From Geminisphaera colitermitum TAV2 (GTDB lineage Bacteria > Verrucomicrobiota > Verrucomicrobiia > Opitutales > Opitutaceae), in assembly GCF_000171235.2 (NCBI RefSeq), contig NZ_ABEA03000041.1, forward strand, positions 62,001-126,000: 64,000 bases of DNA. The letters are read 5' to 3'. The position numbers and the translations under genes are program-made. This document shows positions 36,877-46,426 of the stretch, piece after piece. Each line of letters opens with the position of its first letter. Position 1 is the first letter of the stretch. The notes beneath the pieces were generated by a model. It saw only the letters and a list, made by a program, of their open reading frames with translations, did not search any database and was not told the origin of the DNA.

Positions 36877-37300
36877 CTAAAATACTCCGGAATGGGCGAA
36901 GTTGACGATGGCGTGGATGTTTTCAGCGGGTGTGGTGGGCGGGAGCGCGCAACCGGCACCGATGACGAGACGGGGATTGTCGCGGTAAGCGGTGAAAATC
37001 TTTTCAGCCTCGGCGCGCACTTTGTCGGGCGTCCCAAAATTGAAAATGCCGGAAGGATCAATGGTGCCAAAAAGCGTGGTGCGAGAACCAAAATGAGTGA
37101 CGATTTCGTCAAGGGGAGTGGCGTAATCGAGTTCGACGGCATCAAGGCCGAGGGTCGCCATTTTATCGAGAATCAGCCGGGTGTTGCCGCAAATGTGGAG
37201 GAGGTAAGGAATACCGTGGAGACGGGCTTCATCGAGAAGCTCGCGTTCGCCGTGCCAGCATCGAATTCCCTTTCCTGTCGAATCGGGATGGAATGCGGGG
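36877..37300 (-). pseudogene. Uroporphyrinogen decarboxylase-family remnant 2 (3' part)
   Basis: About 140 codons resembling the C-terminus of MtaA/UroD-type proteins: ELLDEARLHGIPYLLHICGN, GLDAVELDYATPLDEI, TLFGTIDPSGIFNFGTPDKV and AGCALPPTTPAENIHAIV. The N-terminal two thirds are absent. It lies right behind another fragment of the same superfamily, and stops 9 bp from the convergent PIN gene. Confidence 0.75.
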
Positions 37301-37316
37301 GGAGGAAAAATGCGGG

Positions 37317-37668
37317 TCAGAAAATTGAAACGTCGCGAAGGTCGTCGGGGAGGCCGGATTGGGCGCGGGCTTCGCGAATGAAAGCGATGATGTTGTCCAT
37401 GGACGTGTCACCCTCGACAGCGTGCGAGAGGGAAAAGATGTAATTGCCAGAACGACCCATTTCGAGAAGGGCGCGGCTCTCGCTGACCACGTCGGCAACT
37501 GTGCCGTAGGGGAGGTTTTTTTGCATGGAGAGACCCCAAAAAAAGGAGAGGCGTCCGCGATATTGCGCGTGGATTTTGGGGATGTCGATGACTTCGGGCT
37601 GAAAGGGATTGAAGCAGTCGAGGCCAATGGCGGTGAGGTCGTCGAAGAGGTCAGCGACGACGACGCCA
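37317..37668 (-). pseudogene. Uroporphyrinogen decarboxylase-family remnant 1 (3' part)
   Basis: About 115 codons: VADLFDDLTAIGLDCFNPF, RLSFFWGLSMQKNLPYGTVA, YIFSLSHAVEGDTSMDNIIA. This matches the family C-terminus only. The 5' two thirds are missing, and the junction overlaps the 3' end of the PEP-CTERM gene, so a deletion or insertion joined the two. Different sequence from remnant 2, so two genes, not one, have been lost here. Confidence 0.75.
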
Positions 37669-39576
37669 GAGGACAAAGGCCAACATGCCGAGACCGGCAA
37701 AAATCGCGCACAGGGCGGGTTCGGGGACGGAGGTTAACGATAACACGAGATCGTTGCCGTCGCCCCCGGCGTAGTTGAGCGAGAACTCATACGTGCCGGT
37801 GTTGTTGGTCAGCGTGAACATGTTTCCGCTTCCAAACGCGCCGCCGTTGATCGTCGCAAAGGTGCCGGTGATCGAATCTGAGGCGTCGTTGGCTATGAGG
37901 ATGAAGTTCGCAACCGGTGCGAAATCGTCCGCAAGAGCAAGGGACAGGTTGGCGTTGCCGTCGGACAGGTCGAGCGCGCCAGTCAGAGCCAGCGTCGTGA
38001 AAGCGGCGTCCAGGTCGAAGGCGAGCGTGGCGGTGTTTTGCAATACGAGTCCGCCCATGCCGGTGGCCGAAAATGCTGTGACATTTTTGAGCGTGCCGCC
38101 GGTGAAATTGAAGTTGTCAACGGTGATGCTTCCGCTGCCGTCCGTCAGGTCTAGCGTGCCACCGCCGAGGTTGATGGTGGATACAACGCTTCCGGCGACT
38201 GAAGCATCGCTTCCCTTCGTAATGTTTCCACCAACTTTCAATGTGCCGGATGAGAGGTTGATCGTGGCGGTGGCGGCTCCGACTCCGACAACCGTGCCGC
38301 CGTAGGTGGCGGCCGTATCCAGACCGGACTGACTGCCCATTTCAATGTCTCCGGTGACTTCAACCGACGCGCCAGTGCCGCCGATGTTGACGATGCCCGT
38401 GGCCGCCTGCCCGGCACTTTGTCCGAGGGTCATTGAGCCTGCTTTAAAGGTGCCGCCATTCACCGTGAGCGTGCCCGATGCGAGGGCGGCTCGTGCCGTC
38501 CCCTTGTCACTCGTGCTTTGACCCAGAATAACCGCGTTCGCGTCAATTGTGCCGGCGTCCATGCTAACGATTGCGGTCACGCCGCCGCCAGCTCCCTCAA
38601 GGCCGCCGCCAGTGGGATTGTATCGGTTTTCGCGCGCCGCCGTTCCGACAACCAGATTGTTGATGAAGGCGTCCACGGTGCCACCGGTGAAGTCCACAGT
38701 GCCTTCCAGCGGAGTGTCCAACTGGTGATTCAACGCCCAACCCACAGTCATGTCCGCCCGCTCAACCACGCTGGTGTTGCGTCCGAGAATCCTCACCGTG
38801 GGCGTGCCCTGAAGTCCGCTTTGAAAATCCAGGACGCCGTTGGCCCGATACTTCCCGATGGTGATCGTGTTTACCTGAAGTGTTGTGCTGCCGCCCATGT
38901 GAACGGCATTCGCCTCGGCGGACACTGGCCCGTTGTTTCCATTTCCACCAACGGTCAGGGTGCCTGCGTAAATCTTGCTCGTTTGACCGAGCGAAAGTAT
39001 TCCGAGGCTTCCTTGTCCGTCTCCTACTTTCACGTTTGAAGCCCAGACCTCAAATTGCGCCAAGCCGGAGGCGTCCAGTGTGGCGGAGGAGATGTTCGTC
39101 GCGTTGTTAACTGAATTTTTGTTGGTGACGATAAAATCCCTGCTCGCGGAATCCATGATAAATTTCCCGTTTCCGGTTAGTTTCATTTGCGTGGTTACCG
39201 ACTCCGTTGCCGTCGCTACTGTGATGTTCCCAATATGGACTTCTCGTGTGGTTTTCAAGGTCACGCCGGTGTTTATTTGCAGGACATGCCAGTCGGTGGC
39301 GGTCGCGCCGGTGTTTTTGGCGAGCAGTTGCTGAATGGTTGTATTGGAATTAACGATACTGTTGACGGTTCCGGCTGTGGTGGTGCCGGTGTTGTCAAAC
39401 GTCACATTGCTGGATGTGCCGGGAACTCCACTGCTCCAGTTCGCCACGGTGGACCAGTTGTTGTCGGCGCCAGCGCCGGTCCATGCGGTCTGCGCCTGAA
39501 GGTTCGGATAGGCACTGGCGGCAAATAAAAGGGCCGCAACGATTTTGATGTGTGTTATGAATGCCGTGTTTTTCAT
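37651..39576 (-). CDS. PEP-CTERM surface protein with passenger-like beta repeats
   Basis: 641 residues from MKNTAFITHIKIVAALLF: signal peptide, then TAWTGAGADNNWSTVANWSSG and many beta-strand repeats rich in G, T, N and S (autotransporter-like beta-helix), ending VPEPALCAIFAGLGMLAFVL plus RRRR, a PEP-CTERM sorting signal with its membrane helix. Expected to be exported and anchored or released by an exosortase. Substrate or partner unknown; the next genes encode secreted glycan-active proteins. Confidence 0.9.
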   Translation of the reverse strand: MKNTAFITHIKIVAALLFAASAYPNLQAQTAWTGAGADNNWSTVANWSSGVPGTSSNVTFDNTGTTTAGTVNSIVNSNTTIQQLLAKNTGATATDWHVLQINTGVTLKTTREVHIGNITVATATESVTTQMKLTGNGKFIMDSASRDFIVTNKNSVNNATNISSATLDASGLAQFEVWASNVKVGDGQGSLGILSLGQTSKIYAGTLTVGGNGNNGPVSAEANAVHMGGSTTLQVNTITIGKYRANGVLDFQSGLQGTPTVRILGRNTSVVERADMTVGWALNHQLDTPLEGTVDFTGGTVDAFINNLVVGTAARENRYNPTGGGLEGAGGGVTAIVSMDAGTIDANAVILGQSTSDKGTARAALASGTLTVNGGTFKAGSMTLGQSAGQAATGIVNIGGTGASVEVTGDIEMGSQSGLDTAATYGGTVVGVGAATATINLSSGTLKVGGNITKGSDASVAGSVVSTINLGGGTLDLTDGSGSITVDNFNFTGGTLKNVTAFSATGMGGLVLQNTATLAFDLDAAFTTLALTGALDLSDGNANLSLALADDFAPVANFILIANDASDSITGTFATINGGAFGSGNMFTLTNNTGTYEFSLNYAGGDGNDLVLSLTSVPEPALCAIFAGLGMLAFVLWRRRR

Positions 39577-39625
39577 GGTGTGTGATAGCTGCGGGTTGGT
39601 GATTTTTGGGGAGGGAGGGAGATGT

Positions 39626-40531
39626 TTACTCGTTGGCGAGGGAGAGGAATATTTTCTGGATGTCCGCTTCGGTCGCGTGGGTGTTGTCAATGCGGACGTA
39701 AGCGATGTCGGAGTCGGAACCGTCAACGGTGGAAGGGTCGCTGCCAGGATTGTGCCACGAGGCACCAATGACCAGCGGGTCATAACGGGGGGCTTCGGTT
39801 GGACTTGGCGCGGGGCCGGATGCCTTGCCGGAAACGCCAGCGGGCGAGGCTTTCGCGCCTTCGGGAGCAAGTTTTCTGACGAATAAAACGGGGGCGGAGT
39901 TTTCCTGCCAACTGGCGGCGAGAAAATACCAGGCGTTTTGTTCCCAAGGGATGTCGAGGGTGGCGGTGACGGCGTTTTTGGCGTCGTCGGGTCGCAGACG
40001 CCCGACGGTCAGGATGAGTTGTTTTTGCTCGTTCGCTTGAAGGGTGACGACGCCCTCAAACGTGTGGCCGGTGCCGAAGAGTCCGCGACGGCGGGCGGGT
40101 TTGTTCCATGTGTCGTTGGGTTTGAAAACGAGATAAAGGGCGCCGCCATCGCCGCCCTCTTTGAGGCCGAGTCCGCTGAATCCGAAGTATTCGCTGTAAG
40201 TGGCGTTGCGGCCTTTGTAGGCGTCGGGCGTGGGTTCGGTTTTGAGGCCGAATTGTTTTTTGGTCGCGCCAAGTCCGGTGCGAAGGAAGCCGGTTTGGAG
40301 GAAGCCGACCCATTTGTCGCTGATTCCGGTGGCTTCGGCGTGAATGGCGGAGCCGGGCATGAGTTTGGCGTTGGGCGAGCCTTTGGGAACGACGGTGGTG
40401 GCGGTCACGAATTCGCCTCCCTTGAGCGGGTTGGCGACATCGAATTTGTATTCGAGGACGGTTTCAGCACGAGTGGCGGTCCCCGTTCCGAAGGCGAGGA
40501 GGGCGAGCAATGATAGCGTGCGTGTTTTCAT
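39626..40531 (-). CDS. Secreted LamG/concanavalin-like protein
   Basis: 301 residues with signal peptide MKTRTLSLLALLAFGTGT. The body shows the jelly-roll character of LamG-type domains (VLEYKFDVANPLKGGEF; ALYLVFKPNDTW; WYFLAASWQENSAPVLFV; IAYVRIDNTHATEADIQKIF). No catalytic motif seen; likely glycan binding. 50 bp upstream of the PEP-CTERM gene, same strand. Confidence 0.75.
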   Translation of the reverse strand: MKTRTLSLLALLAFGTGTATRAETVLEYKFDVANPLKGGEFVTATTVVPKGSPNAKLMPGSAIHAEATGISDKWVGFLQTGFLRTGLGATKKQFGLKTEPTPDAYKGRNATYSEYFGFSGLGLKEGGDGGALYLVFKPNDTWNKPARRRGLFGTGHTFEGVVTLQANEQKQLILTVGRLRPDDAKNAVTATLDIPWEQNAWYFLAASWQENSAPVLFVRKLAPEGAKASPAGVSGKASGPAPSPTEAPRYDPLVIGASWHNPGSDPSTVDGSDSDIAYVRIDNTHATEADIQKIFLSLANE

Positions 40532-40617
40532 GATGGGCGATGTGTGGTGTTGTGGGTTTGTGATCAAAAGTGGGGGCGGGAGTTTGCGGCGGGGGGGGGA
40601 GGGGGGAGCGGCTTCGC

Positions 40618-40671
40618 CGAACGTTCAACGTCGAACATCCAACATCGAACGTCCAACATCGAACGTCCAAG
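40618..40671. repeat. Heptanucleotide tandem repeat (YRAACRT)
   Basis: About seven units of the type CGAACGT, TCAACGT, CGAACAT, CCAACAT. Same unit plan as the repeats at 61080 and 61156. Preceded by a G9 run. Confidence 0.75.
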
Positions 40672-40733
40672 TGGGGCACTCCTGCGTCGTTGGGGTTTTG
40701 TTTGGACGTTAAGCGTTGGTTCGAGCGGTTTGT

Positions 40734-43010
40734 TCATTGGAGTTCGAGGAGGGACCATGTGGAGGGGTCGGTGACGTTGAGGATGCCGGCGTCGGAGGGG
40801 TCAATTTTCCAGCGTTCATGAGTGCTGTCGTTGTCGTTGACGCGCATTTCGAGGGCGAGGCGCGCACCGGGGGCGGGACGGAAATCGCCGAGCGCACTCC
40901 ACGGAATCGCCACTTCAATCGCCCAGCCGGGATCGGGGTTTTGGGTGCGACCGGCAAAAAAGCGGGCGTCCTCAATGTCGCTCACGGTGCCCATTTCGCG
41001 GTCGGTGACTTTGCCCATGATGGGTTTGCCTTCGCCGGATACCGGGGTGAGAAAAAATTGAAAATCGCGCGGGCCGTAACCGCCACCGGAGTCGCGCGGA
41101 GCGGTGCTGACAAAAAGTTCCATGCTGTCGCCGAGATAGAGTTTGTTGCGACTGCGGGTGTTGAGCATTTCGTTGTCGCGCATGTCGGCACCGATGTAGA
41201 GGTATTGGGAATCCCATGACACGTAACCCGTGCCGCTGCAATCCCAGCCGTTGACCTGGGGGTTGATCAGGGCGAGTTGGGCGGCGCCGGGCCAATCGGA
41301 AAACTTGCCGTCAAGGGTGGGCGGTTCGGCGAGTTGTTTCGTGGAGCGAAGGAGGCGTGGTGGCTTGGCGGGACGCGGCCACCGGTCGGCGCGGAGGTCG
41401 CGGGTGGCTTGCGCGGCGAGTTTTGGCCCGACGCCGACGAGATAAACGGGGGCTTCGTCAAGCGTCAGGCGGAGGCGTCCGTTTTCGGTGGGGAGATTTT
41501 TTTCGCGTCCCATCATGTCAATGAGTCGGATGGCCAGGGCGTCGGTCTCGATGAGGATTTCTTTGCGGGCGGTGTTTTCCTGTGCGGTTTGGGTTTGGTC
41601 GAGCGTGCCGGTTCGAGTGCTGTCGAGCGTCCAGAGAACGAGTGTGCGCGCGTTGTTTTTTTCAAACAACGAGGCGGCGACTTGGGGGCCGAACCAGAGG
41701 TCCCCGAGATGGCTTGAGCCGTCGATGAGGCGGGCGGCGTTGGCGTAGGCGAGGAGAACGGGTTTGGGTTCTTCGTTTTTGCGAACGAAGCCGAACCAGT
41801 CTTCGATATAGGTGCGGTTTTTTTCGCTTTGTCCGGCCCAGTGCGGGGTGATGGCTTTGACGCCTTCGGCGGCGAGTTCGATGGCTTGGCGGACGGTGCG
41901 GCGGGCTTGTTCGAGTTCGGAGCGGCGGGCGGGGCCTTCGGGCGTGGAATGCGAGCCGCATTCGGTGATGTAAATGGCGATGTCGCGTCCGGTTTGTCGG
42001 CTGATCCACGCTTGATAATCGCGGAGCCAGGCGCGGTCTTGCTCGGCGGCGTAGGGGTGGAGGGCGACCATTTTCATGTGTTTCATGCCACCGGCCTTGA
42101 TCACTTGGGCGTCGTATTCGTAGTCGTCGGTGCGGCCAAAGAAGTTGGGGCCAATGATGGCGTCGGGGCGTTTTTCAAGGATGACGTCGGCGATCCACTG
42201 GCTGAGGGTGGCGAAGTCTTGGGGCGACATTTTATCCCAGGGTTCGTTCCAAATTTCGAATACGTTCTGGTGCGCGGGGATGGTGTCGAGCCAGTCGCGG
42301 AGATAGTTTTGGTAGGGGATTTTTTTGGGGAGGGTCTTGATTAGCCAGGCGCCGCGCCCGAACTTTGTTTCCCATTCGGCGAGGGGACCGTAGCGGTCGG
42401 CGTCGTAGAGTTCCTTGGGGAAGCGTTCGACCTTGATGACAGCGTTGATGGGGAAGTCGGTGATGATGGTGGTTTCGTTTTGCGCCTGCCCGACGCGGGT
42501 CCATTGGAGGCCAAGGCGGGTCATGGTTTCGGCGATTTCGCGTTGCTGGCGGATGCCGTTCCACCATTTGAGGCCGAAGATGTGGTTGCCGTCGCGCGCT
42601 TCGCTGGCGGAACGGCTGACCGTATCCATGACTCCGATACTTGCGGAAATGGTTTCCGTTCCCATCCGGTTTTCCTGGTACTTGTCCGTGACGGAAATTT
42701 CGTGGTAACCGCGTTCCTGTTTTCCGAAATCGAGCGTGAATGTTCTTGGGGAGGGGGCGGGGGGAAGGACGAGGTTTTTGCGGGTGATTTCGTCGCCTTT
42801 TTCGTCGCGGAGAATGGCGGTGAGTTCGCATTCAACGGCGGGGAAACCGTCGAGTTTTCCGTCGAGGCGGATGATTTCGCCGGGCGCGAAGATGTTGTTC
42901 GGCGCGTGGCGTTGCAGGGTAATCCCTGGTTTAGCAAACGCGGGAAGTGTTCCGAGAATGAGGGCGAGAAATAGGGCCAGGCTGCGTTTGATGTTCATTA
43001 TGATGTTCAT
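40734..43010 (-). CDS. Secreted clan GH-A glycoside hydrolase with CBM9-like domain
   Basis: About 758 residues. Signal peptide MNIKRSLALFLALILGTL (start at 43010 or 12 bases later), an N-terminal beta domain, a TIM-barrel with acid/base Glu in FEIWNEPWDKMS and nucleophile Glu in IYITECGSHS, and a C-terminal CBM9-type domain (PPTLDGKFSDWPGAAQL; YLYIGADMRDNEM; WAIEVAIPWSALGDFRPAPG). Resembles GH39/GH5-like enzymes; substrate unknown. Part of a minus-strand glycan cluster. Confidence 0.87.
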   Translation of the reverse strand: MNIIMNIKRSLALFLALILGTLPAFAKPGITLQRHAPNNIFAPGEIIRLDGKLDGFPAVECELTAILRDEKGDEITRKNLVLPPAPSPRTFTLDFGKQERGYHEISVTDKYQENRMGTETISASIGVMDTVSRSASEARDGNHIFGLKWWNGIRQQREIAETMTRLGLQWTRVGQAQNETTIITDFPINAVIKVERFPKELYDADRYGPLAEWETKFGRGAWLIKTLPKKIPYQNYLRDWLDTIPAHQNVFEIWNEPWDKMSPQDFATLSQWIADVILEKRPDAIIGPNFFGRTDDYEYDAQVIKAGGMKHMKMVALHPYAAEQDRAWLRDYQAWISRQTGRDIAIYITECGSHSTPEGPARRSELEQARRTVRQAIELAAEGVKAITPHWAGQSEKNRTYIEDWFGFVRKNEEPKPVLLAYANAARLIDGSSHLGDLWFGPQVAASLFEKNNARTLVLWTLDSTRTGTLDQTQTAQENTARKEILIETDALAIRLIDMMGREKNLPTENGRLRLTLDEAPVYLVGVGPKLAAQATRDLRADRWPRPAKPPRLLRSTKQLAEPPTLDGKFSDWPGAAQLALINPQVNGWDCSGTGYVSWDSQYLYIGADMRDNEMLNTRSRNKLYLGDSMELFVSTAPRDSGGGYGPRDFQFFLTPVSGEGKPIMGKVTDREMGTVSDIEDARFFAGRTQNPDPGWAIEVAIPWSALGDFRPAPGARLALEMRVNDNDSTHERWKIDPSDAGILNVTDPSTWSLLELQ

Positions 43011-43048
43011 TGGAAAGGGTGTGTGTGCGCGCGTGGCGGCGGGGGGGG

Positions 43049-44032
43049 CTATTTGGGGTCTTTCGTCTGCCAAGCCGCGACGTAGTCAACGAGCATTTGT
43101 TTTGGGCTTTCGGCGATGTCGGCTTCCTTGGCGAGGATGCTGAGGCAGACGAGCATGAAGAGGGGTTGGTGGTATTCGGGCAGGGTGGGGAAACGGGAGA
43201 TTTCTTTGCGGTCGAAATAAAAGATGACGTGCCGGGGCGTGACTTCGGCGCCGTAGGTGTGGAAGCCGTTGAGGTGTCCCCAGCGGTCGTTTTCGGCTGG
43301 CGTGAGGACGGGAGGCGTGAGTTCGCGGAGGTCGAAGTAGTTGGATCGCCAGACGTGGCGGGCGAGCGGGTAATCGGGGTCGCGGTTGCGCGTGGACGAC
43401 CAGAGGTGGATGGAGGCGTGGTGGCCGCGTGAGTCGCCGCCATACCATTCTACGATGTCTATTTCGGGGCGCGAGATGGTGCGGTTGGTGCGTTCGGCGG
43501 CGGCTTTGAGCCAGAAGGCGGGCCAGGCGCCGGGACCAGCGGGAAATTGGGCGCGCATTTCAAAGTAACCGTATTTTTGGGCGAAGCCGCGCCCGTTGCG
43601 GTCAACGCTTTCGATGATGCCGCTGTCCCATTTCGCGGAGGGGGTGGTGGCGGTGGGTTTTGTAGCGGTGATGACGAGGTTGCCGTCTTTGATTGAGAAG
43701 GGGCCATTGGGGCCAGGCGGGAGCCAGCGGGTGCGGGTTTCGCCTCCGTGGACCGGGCCATACCATGTCGCTTCTTCTCCACCGGGGGGGGAGATGCTCA
43801 TTGTGTCGAAGTCGTCGAAAAATGTCCGCTGATAGTTGCTCAGATCCAGCGGCGTCCCCCGTTGGCTGGTGTCAAAGGCGAGTGCGGCAAAGCTCTCGAC
43901 TGTGGTCACGTTTTTCGGCGGCGTGGCGGCGGCGGTTGCGATGCTGGTTTGGGCGAATGCGGCGGGGGTCACGATCAAACAGGTGATCGCAAGGGCACGA
44001 TGCAGGGAGTGGAATATGGAGTCGTGTTTCAT
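43049..44032 (-). CDS. GH16-family glycoside hydrolase
   Basis: 327 residues with signal peptide MKHDSIFHSLHRALAITCL. The GH16 catalytic motif ExDxxE appears as RPEIDIVEWYGGD; WPAFWLKAA and FHTYGAEVTPRHVIFYFD are also typical. Acts on beta-glucans, agar or xyloglucan-type chains; which one is unclear. Follows the pilin-like gene by 49 bp. Confidence 0.9.
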   Translation of the reverse strand: MKHDSIFHSLHRALAITCLIVTPAAFAQTSIATAAATPPKNVTTVESFAALAFDTSQRGTPLDLSNYQRTFFDDFDTMSISPPGGEEATWYGPVHGGETRTRWLPPGPNGPFSIKDGNLVITATKPTATTPSAKWDSGIIESVDRNGRGFAQKYGYFEMRAQFPAGPGAWPAFWLKAAAERTNRTISRPEIDIVEWYGGDSRGHHASIHLWSSTRNRDPDYPLARHVWRSNYFDLRELTPPVLTPAENDRWGHLNGFHTYGAEVTPRHVIFYFDRKEISRFPTLPEYHQPLFMLVCLSILAKEADIAESPKQMLVDYVAAWQTKDPK

Positions 44033-44081
44033 GCGGATGCGGAGGAGGGAGGGGAGGGGGAAAGGGAGGATGGAACGGGCG

Positions 44082-44882
44082 CTAATAGGTTTTTTCGGAG
44101 GAGGGTCGCGTGCCAATGTGCCCGTCGAGATAAAGGATGTTGCGGATAGAGCCGTGCACGGGCGGTGGACATTTGTAACCGGCTTGATTGATGGCATCGA
44201 GTTCCCACATGAGACGGATTTTGGATGGGGAATTGTTCGCCGGGCCTTCCGGGGTGGTGACGAGGGTTTCGACTTCGCTGATGTTGCGATTGCGATATGT
44301 GCCGCCGCCAAAGGCGTCCCTGCGGTTGAGTCGCCAGAGGACGCTGTCGTAGGTGGTGTTGCCGGATTTTTTTTGGGTGACGGCGTCCCATGCCGGACAG
44401 ACGAGGACATCCGCGCGTTGGGAGGAACCGCCAGGTTGGGGGGGCTTGAGGTCGAGGTATTCGCCGAGCGCCGAGCCGATCGAATGGTTGGTGGCGAAGC
44501 CTGTGCCGTTGCTGTTGGATTTGTATTCGGCCCCGTGTTGGTCTGTCCCCAAGGGGCCGGGGAGGCGTCCGCGATGGTCGTTGACGTGGTTTAAAATGCC
44601 ATACCCCACGCCGCGCATGTTGGACACGCATTTGGCCCGGTAGCTCGCCTTGCGGGCCGCACTGATGGTGACGACAAGGATCGCCGAGAGAATGCCGATG
44701 ATGGCAACAACCGTGAGGAGTTCGATCAGCGTGAAAGCGGAAGCAGGCGGGGAGGCGGAAGAGGCTGGGAAGGGGTTCTTAACAGGACTTCGTCCTGTTA
44801 CCTGAGCTAGCTCAGGTAGCGGCGGCGGTTCGTTCAGCGTGGGGGCGGCGGCATGTCGAATACGGTGTGTCCGGGTGTTCAT
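44082..44882 (-). CDS. Prepilin-type (DUF1559-like) pseudopilin
   Basis: 266 residues. Prepilin peptidase signal SAFTLIELLTVVAIIGILSA with the Glu at mature position 5 and a membrane helix, then a globular part ending in ILYLDGHIGTRPS (H-x-DG-type end). Unusually long leader of about 50 residues that overlaps a small palindrome (CAGGACTTCGTCCTG at 44783), so the real start may be nearer the signal. Such proteins abound in Planctomycetes-Verrucomicrobia genomes. Confidence 0.85.
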   Translation of the reverse strand: MNTRTHRIRHAAAPTLNEPPPLPELAQVTGRSPVKNPFPASSASPPASAFTLIELLTVVAIIGILSAILVVTISAARKASYRAKCVSNMRGVGYGILNHVNDHRGRLPGPLGTDQHGAEYKSNSNGTGFATNHSIGSALGEYLDLKPPQPGGSSQRADVLVCPAWDAVTQKKSGNTTYDSVLWRLNRRDAFGGGTYRNRNISEVETLVTTPEGPANNSPSKIRLMWELDAINQAGYKCPPPVHGSIRNILYLDGHIGTRPSSEKTY

Positions 44883-45014
44883 GGGGTTCGGGTTGGTTTC
44901 GATGTGGAATGCGTGTTGCAGCAGGTAGGGGGCGGGTTTGGTAATTCAAAGGCTGGAACCAGTGAAGTTTCTTTCTTGTGCGTTGGACAACCGCATCGCT
45001 ACTGAAGCGTTCAC

Positions 45015-46139
45015 ATGCCAGCCAAAGCCTCCCCCTGCCCTCCCCCAGAAAAACGTCCCACCCTGCGGACCATCGCCCGTGAGGCTGGGTTGTCGCTCGC
45101 GGCCACCTCAATGGCCTTGCGCAACCATCCGGGCATCGCCGCCGCCACGCGGACGCACGCACAAGCCGTGGCGCGCCGCCTCGGCTACCACCCTGATCCG
45201 AAGCTCGCCACACTCATGCAACACCTGCGCACGCAGAGCGGAACGGAGTATCACGAGACCATCGCCTTCCTGAGCAGCTTCACCCGCTACGAGGAGTGGA
45301 ACTGGCTCTCGCAACACGACTACTACATGGGCGCGGCGGAACGCGCCACCGAACTCGGCTACCGCGTGGAGGTGTTTCATCTCGGTGAACCCGGCATGAC
45401 GCCCGCGCGCATGAGCGGCCTGCTGGAGGCGCGCGGCATTCGCGGCCTGCTCGTCGCAGGGTTTCCGCAGCCAGACGCACAACTCCCGCTTGCGTGGGAG
45501 AACTTTGCCGCCGTGACGTTTGATTACTCGCTCACGGCGCCGCTCCTGCATCGCGCCACGACCGACTACTACCGGGAAATGCTTGATGTCCTGCACCGCC
45601 TCGCCGGGGAACGATGCCTGCGCATCGGCCTGAACATAAAAATTGGGGACGACGCCAAGGTGTGGAGTCTGTGGCGCTCTGCGTATCTGCTTTTCAGTGA
45701 CACACTGCCGCGGGCGCGACGCATCCCCGTGAACGCTTCCGACGATGGTACCAGTAATCTCGATACATGGGTCAAAAAACACCGTCCCGATGCAATCATC
45801 AGCGCCGGGGGAGATTTCCCGCAGGACTGGGAGAAGGTTTATCGTCGTCCGCCGCCCGATGGCATCCGTTACGTGAACATGAACATCCGCCACGCGGACT
45901 CCCGCTCGCGCGGCATCGACAAGATTTCCTGGGAGGTTGGACGTGTTGCCTGCAATCACCTCGTCTCCCTCCTCCAGCACAATGAAACCGGCCTGCCGGA
46001 GCACCCCCAGATCATCGCCATTGAGGGCCGGTGGGTGGAGAATTACGATGCATGGCTATCCTTGCTCGACAGCCGCCGCACACGACCGGAAACGTGTTAC
46101 AGAAAATCCGGGAAACAGGGTGTCATGCATCGGACCTGA
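45015..46139 (+). CDS. LacI-family transcriptional regulator
   Basis: 374 residues. N-terminal helix-turn-helix RTIAREAGLSLAATSMALRN with hinge helix ARRLGYHPDPKLATLM, then a periplasmic-binding-like effector domain (ETIAFLSSFTRYEEW; GIRGLLVAGFPQPDAQ; DAIISAGGDFPQDWEKV). Divergent from the GH16/pilin genes and upstream of the GH63-like gene, so a sugar-responsive local regulator is likely. Confidence 0.93.
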   Translation: MPAKASPCPPPEKRPTLRTIAREAGLSLAATSMALRNHPGIAAATRTHAQAVARRLGYHPDPKLATLMQHLRTQSGTEYHETIAFLSSFTRYEEWNWLSQHDYYMGAAERATELGYRVEVFHLGEPGMTPARMSGLLEARGIRGLLVAGFPQPDAQLPLAWENFAAVTFDYSLTAPLLHRATTDYYREMLDVLHRLAGERCLRIGLNIKIGDDAKVWSLWRSAYLLFSDTLPRARRIPVNASDDGTSNLDTWVKKHRPDAIISAGGDFPQDWEKVYRRPPPDGIRYVNMNIRHADSRSRGIDKISWEVGRVACNHLVSLLQHNETGLPEHPQIIAIEGRWVENYDAWLSLLDSRRTRPETCYRKSGKQGVMHRT

Positions 46140-46186
46140 ATCCGGGTTAAGAGCTGAAGTTACACGACGGAGGATTGGCAGAAAAA

Positions 46187-46283
46187 GTGGCGCGGGCGTC
46201 TCGCCCGCAGACGGCGTGGAGCGCCGCCCTGAGACGAGACTGACAGGCACCTCCAGCCGAAGCGGGCGAGACGCCCGCGCCAC
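46187..46283. repeat. Palindromic repeat, family E (AGTGGCGCGGGCGTC)
   Basis: Outer arms AGTGGCGCGGGCGTCTCGCC and its inverse ending GCGCCAC enclose a small GACGGCG hairpin region. A half copy is at 15674-15703. Confidence 0.8.
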
Positions 46284-46426
46284 GAACACTCCACGTAACA
46301 TCAGTTGGTAATACTAGGAGCGGACTGCCGCCCGGAATGCCAGCCGCCGGGTGCGCATTTGAACGCTTCACCTGCCACCGTCTGGCAACCGTGCGATGCT
46401 TGGTGTTTTCTTGGTGCAACGAAATC

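Noticed and set aside
40618-40671. CRISPR-like array
   Set aside because: Units are 7 bases with no spacers and no cas genes; it is a short tandem repeat.
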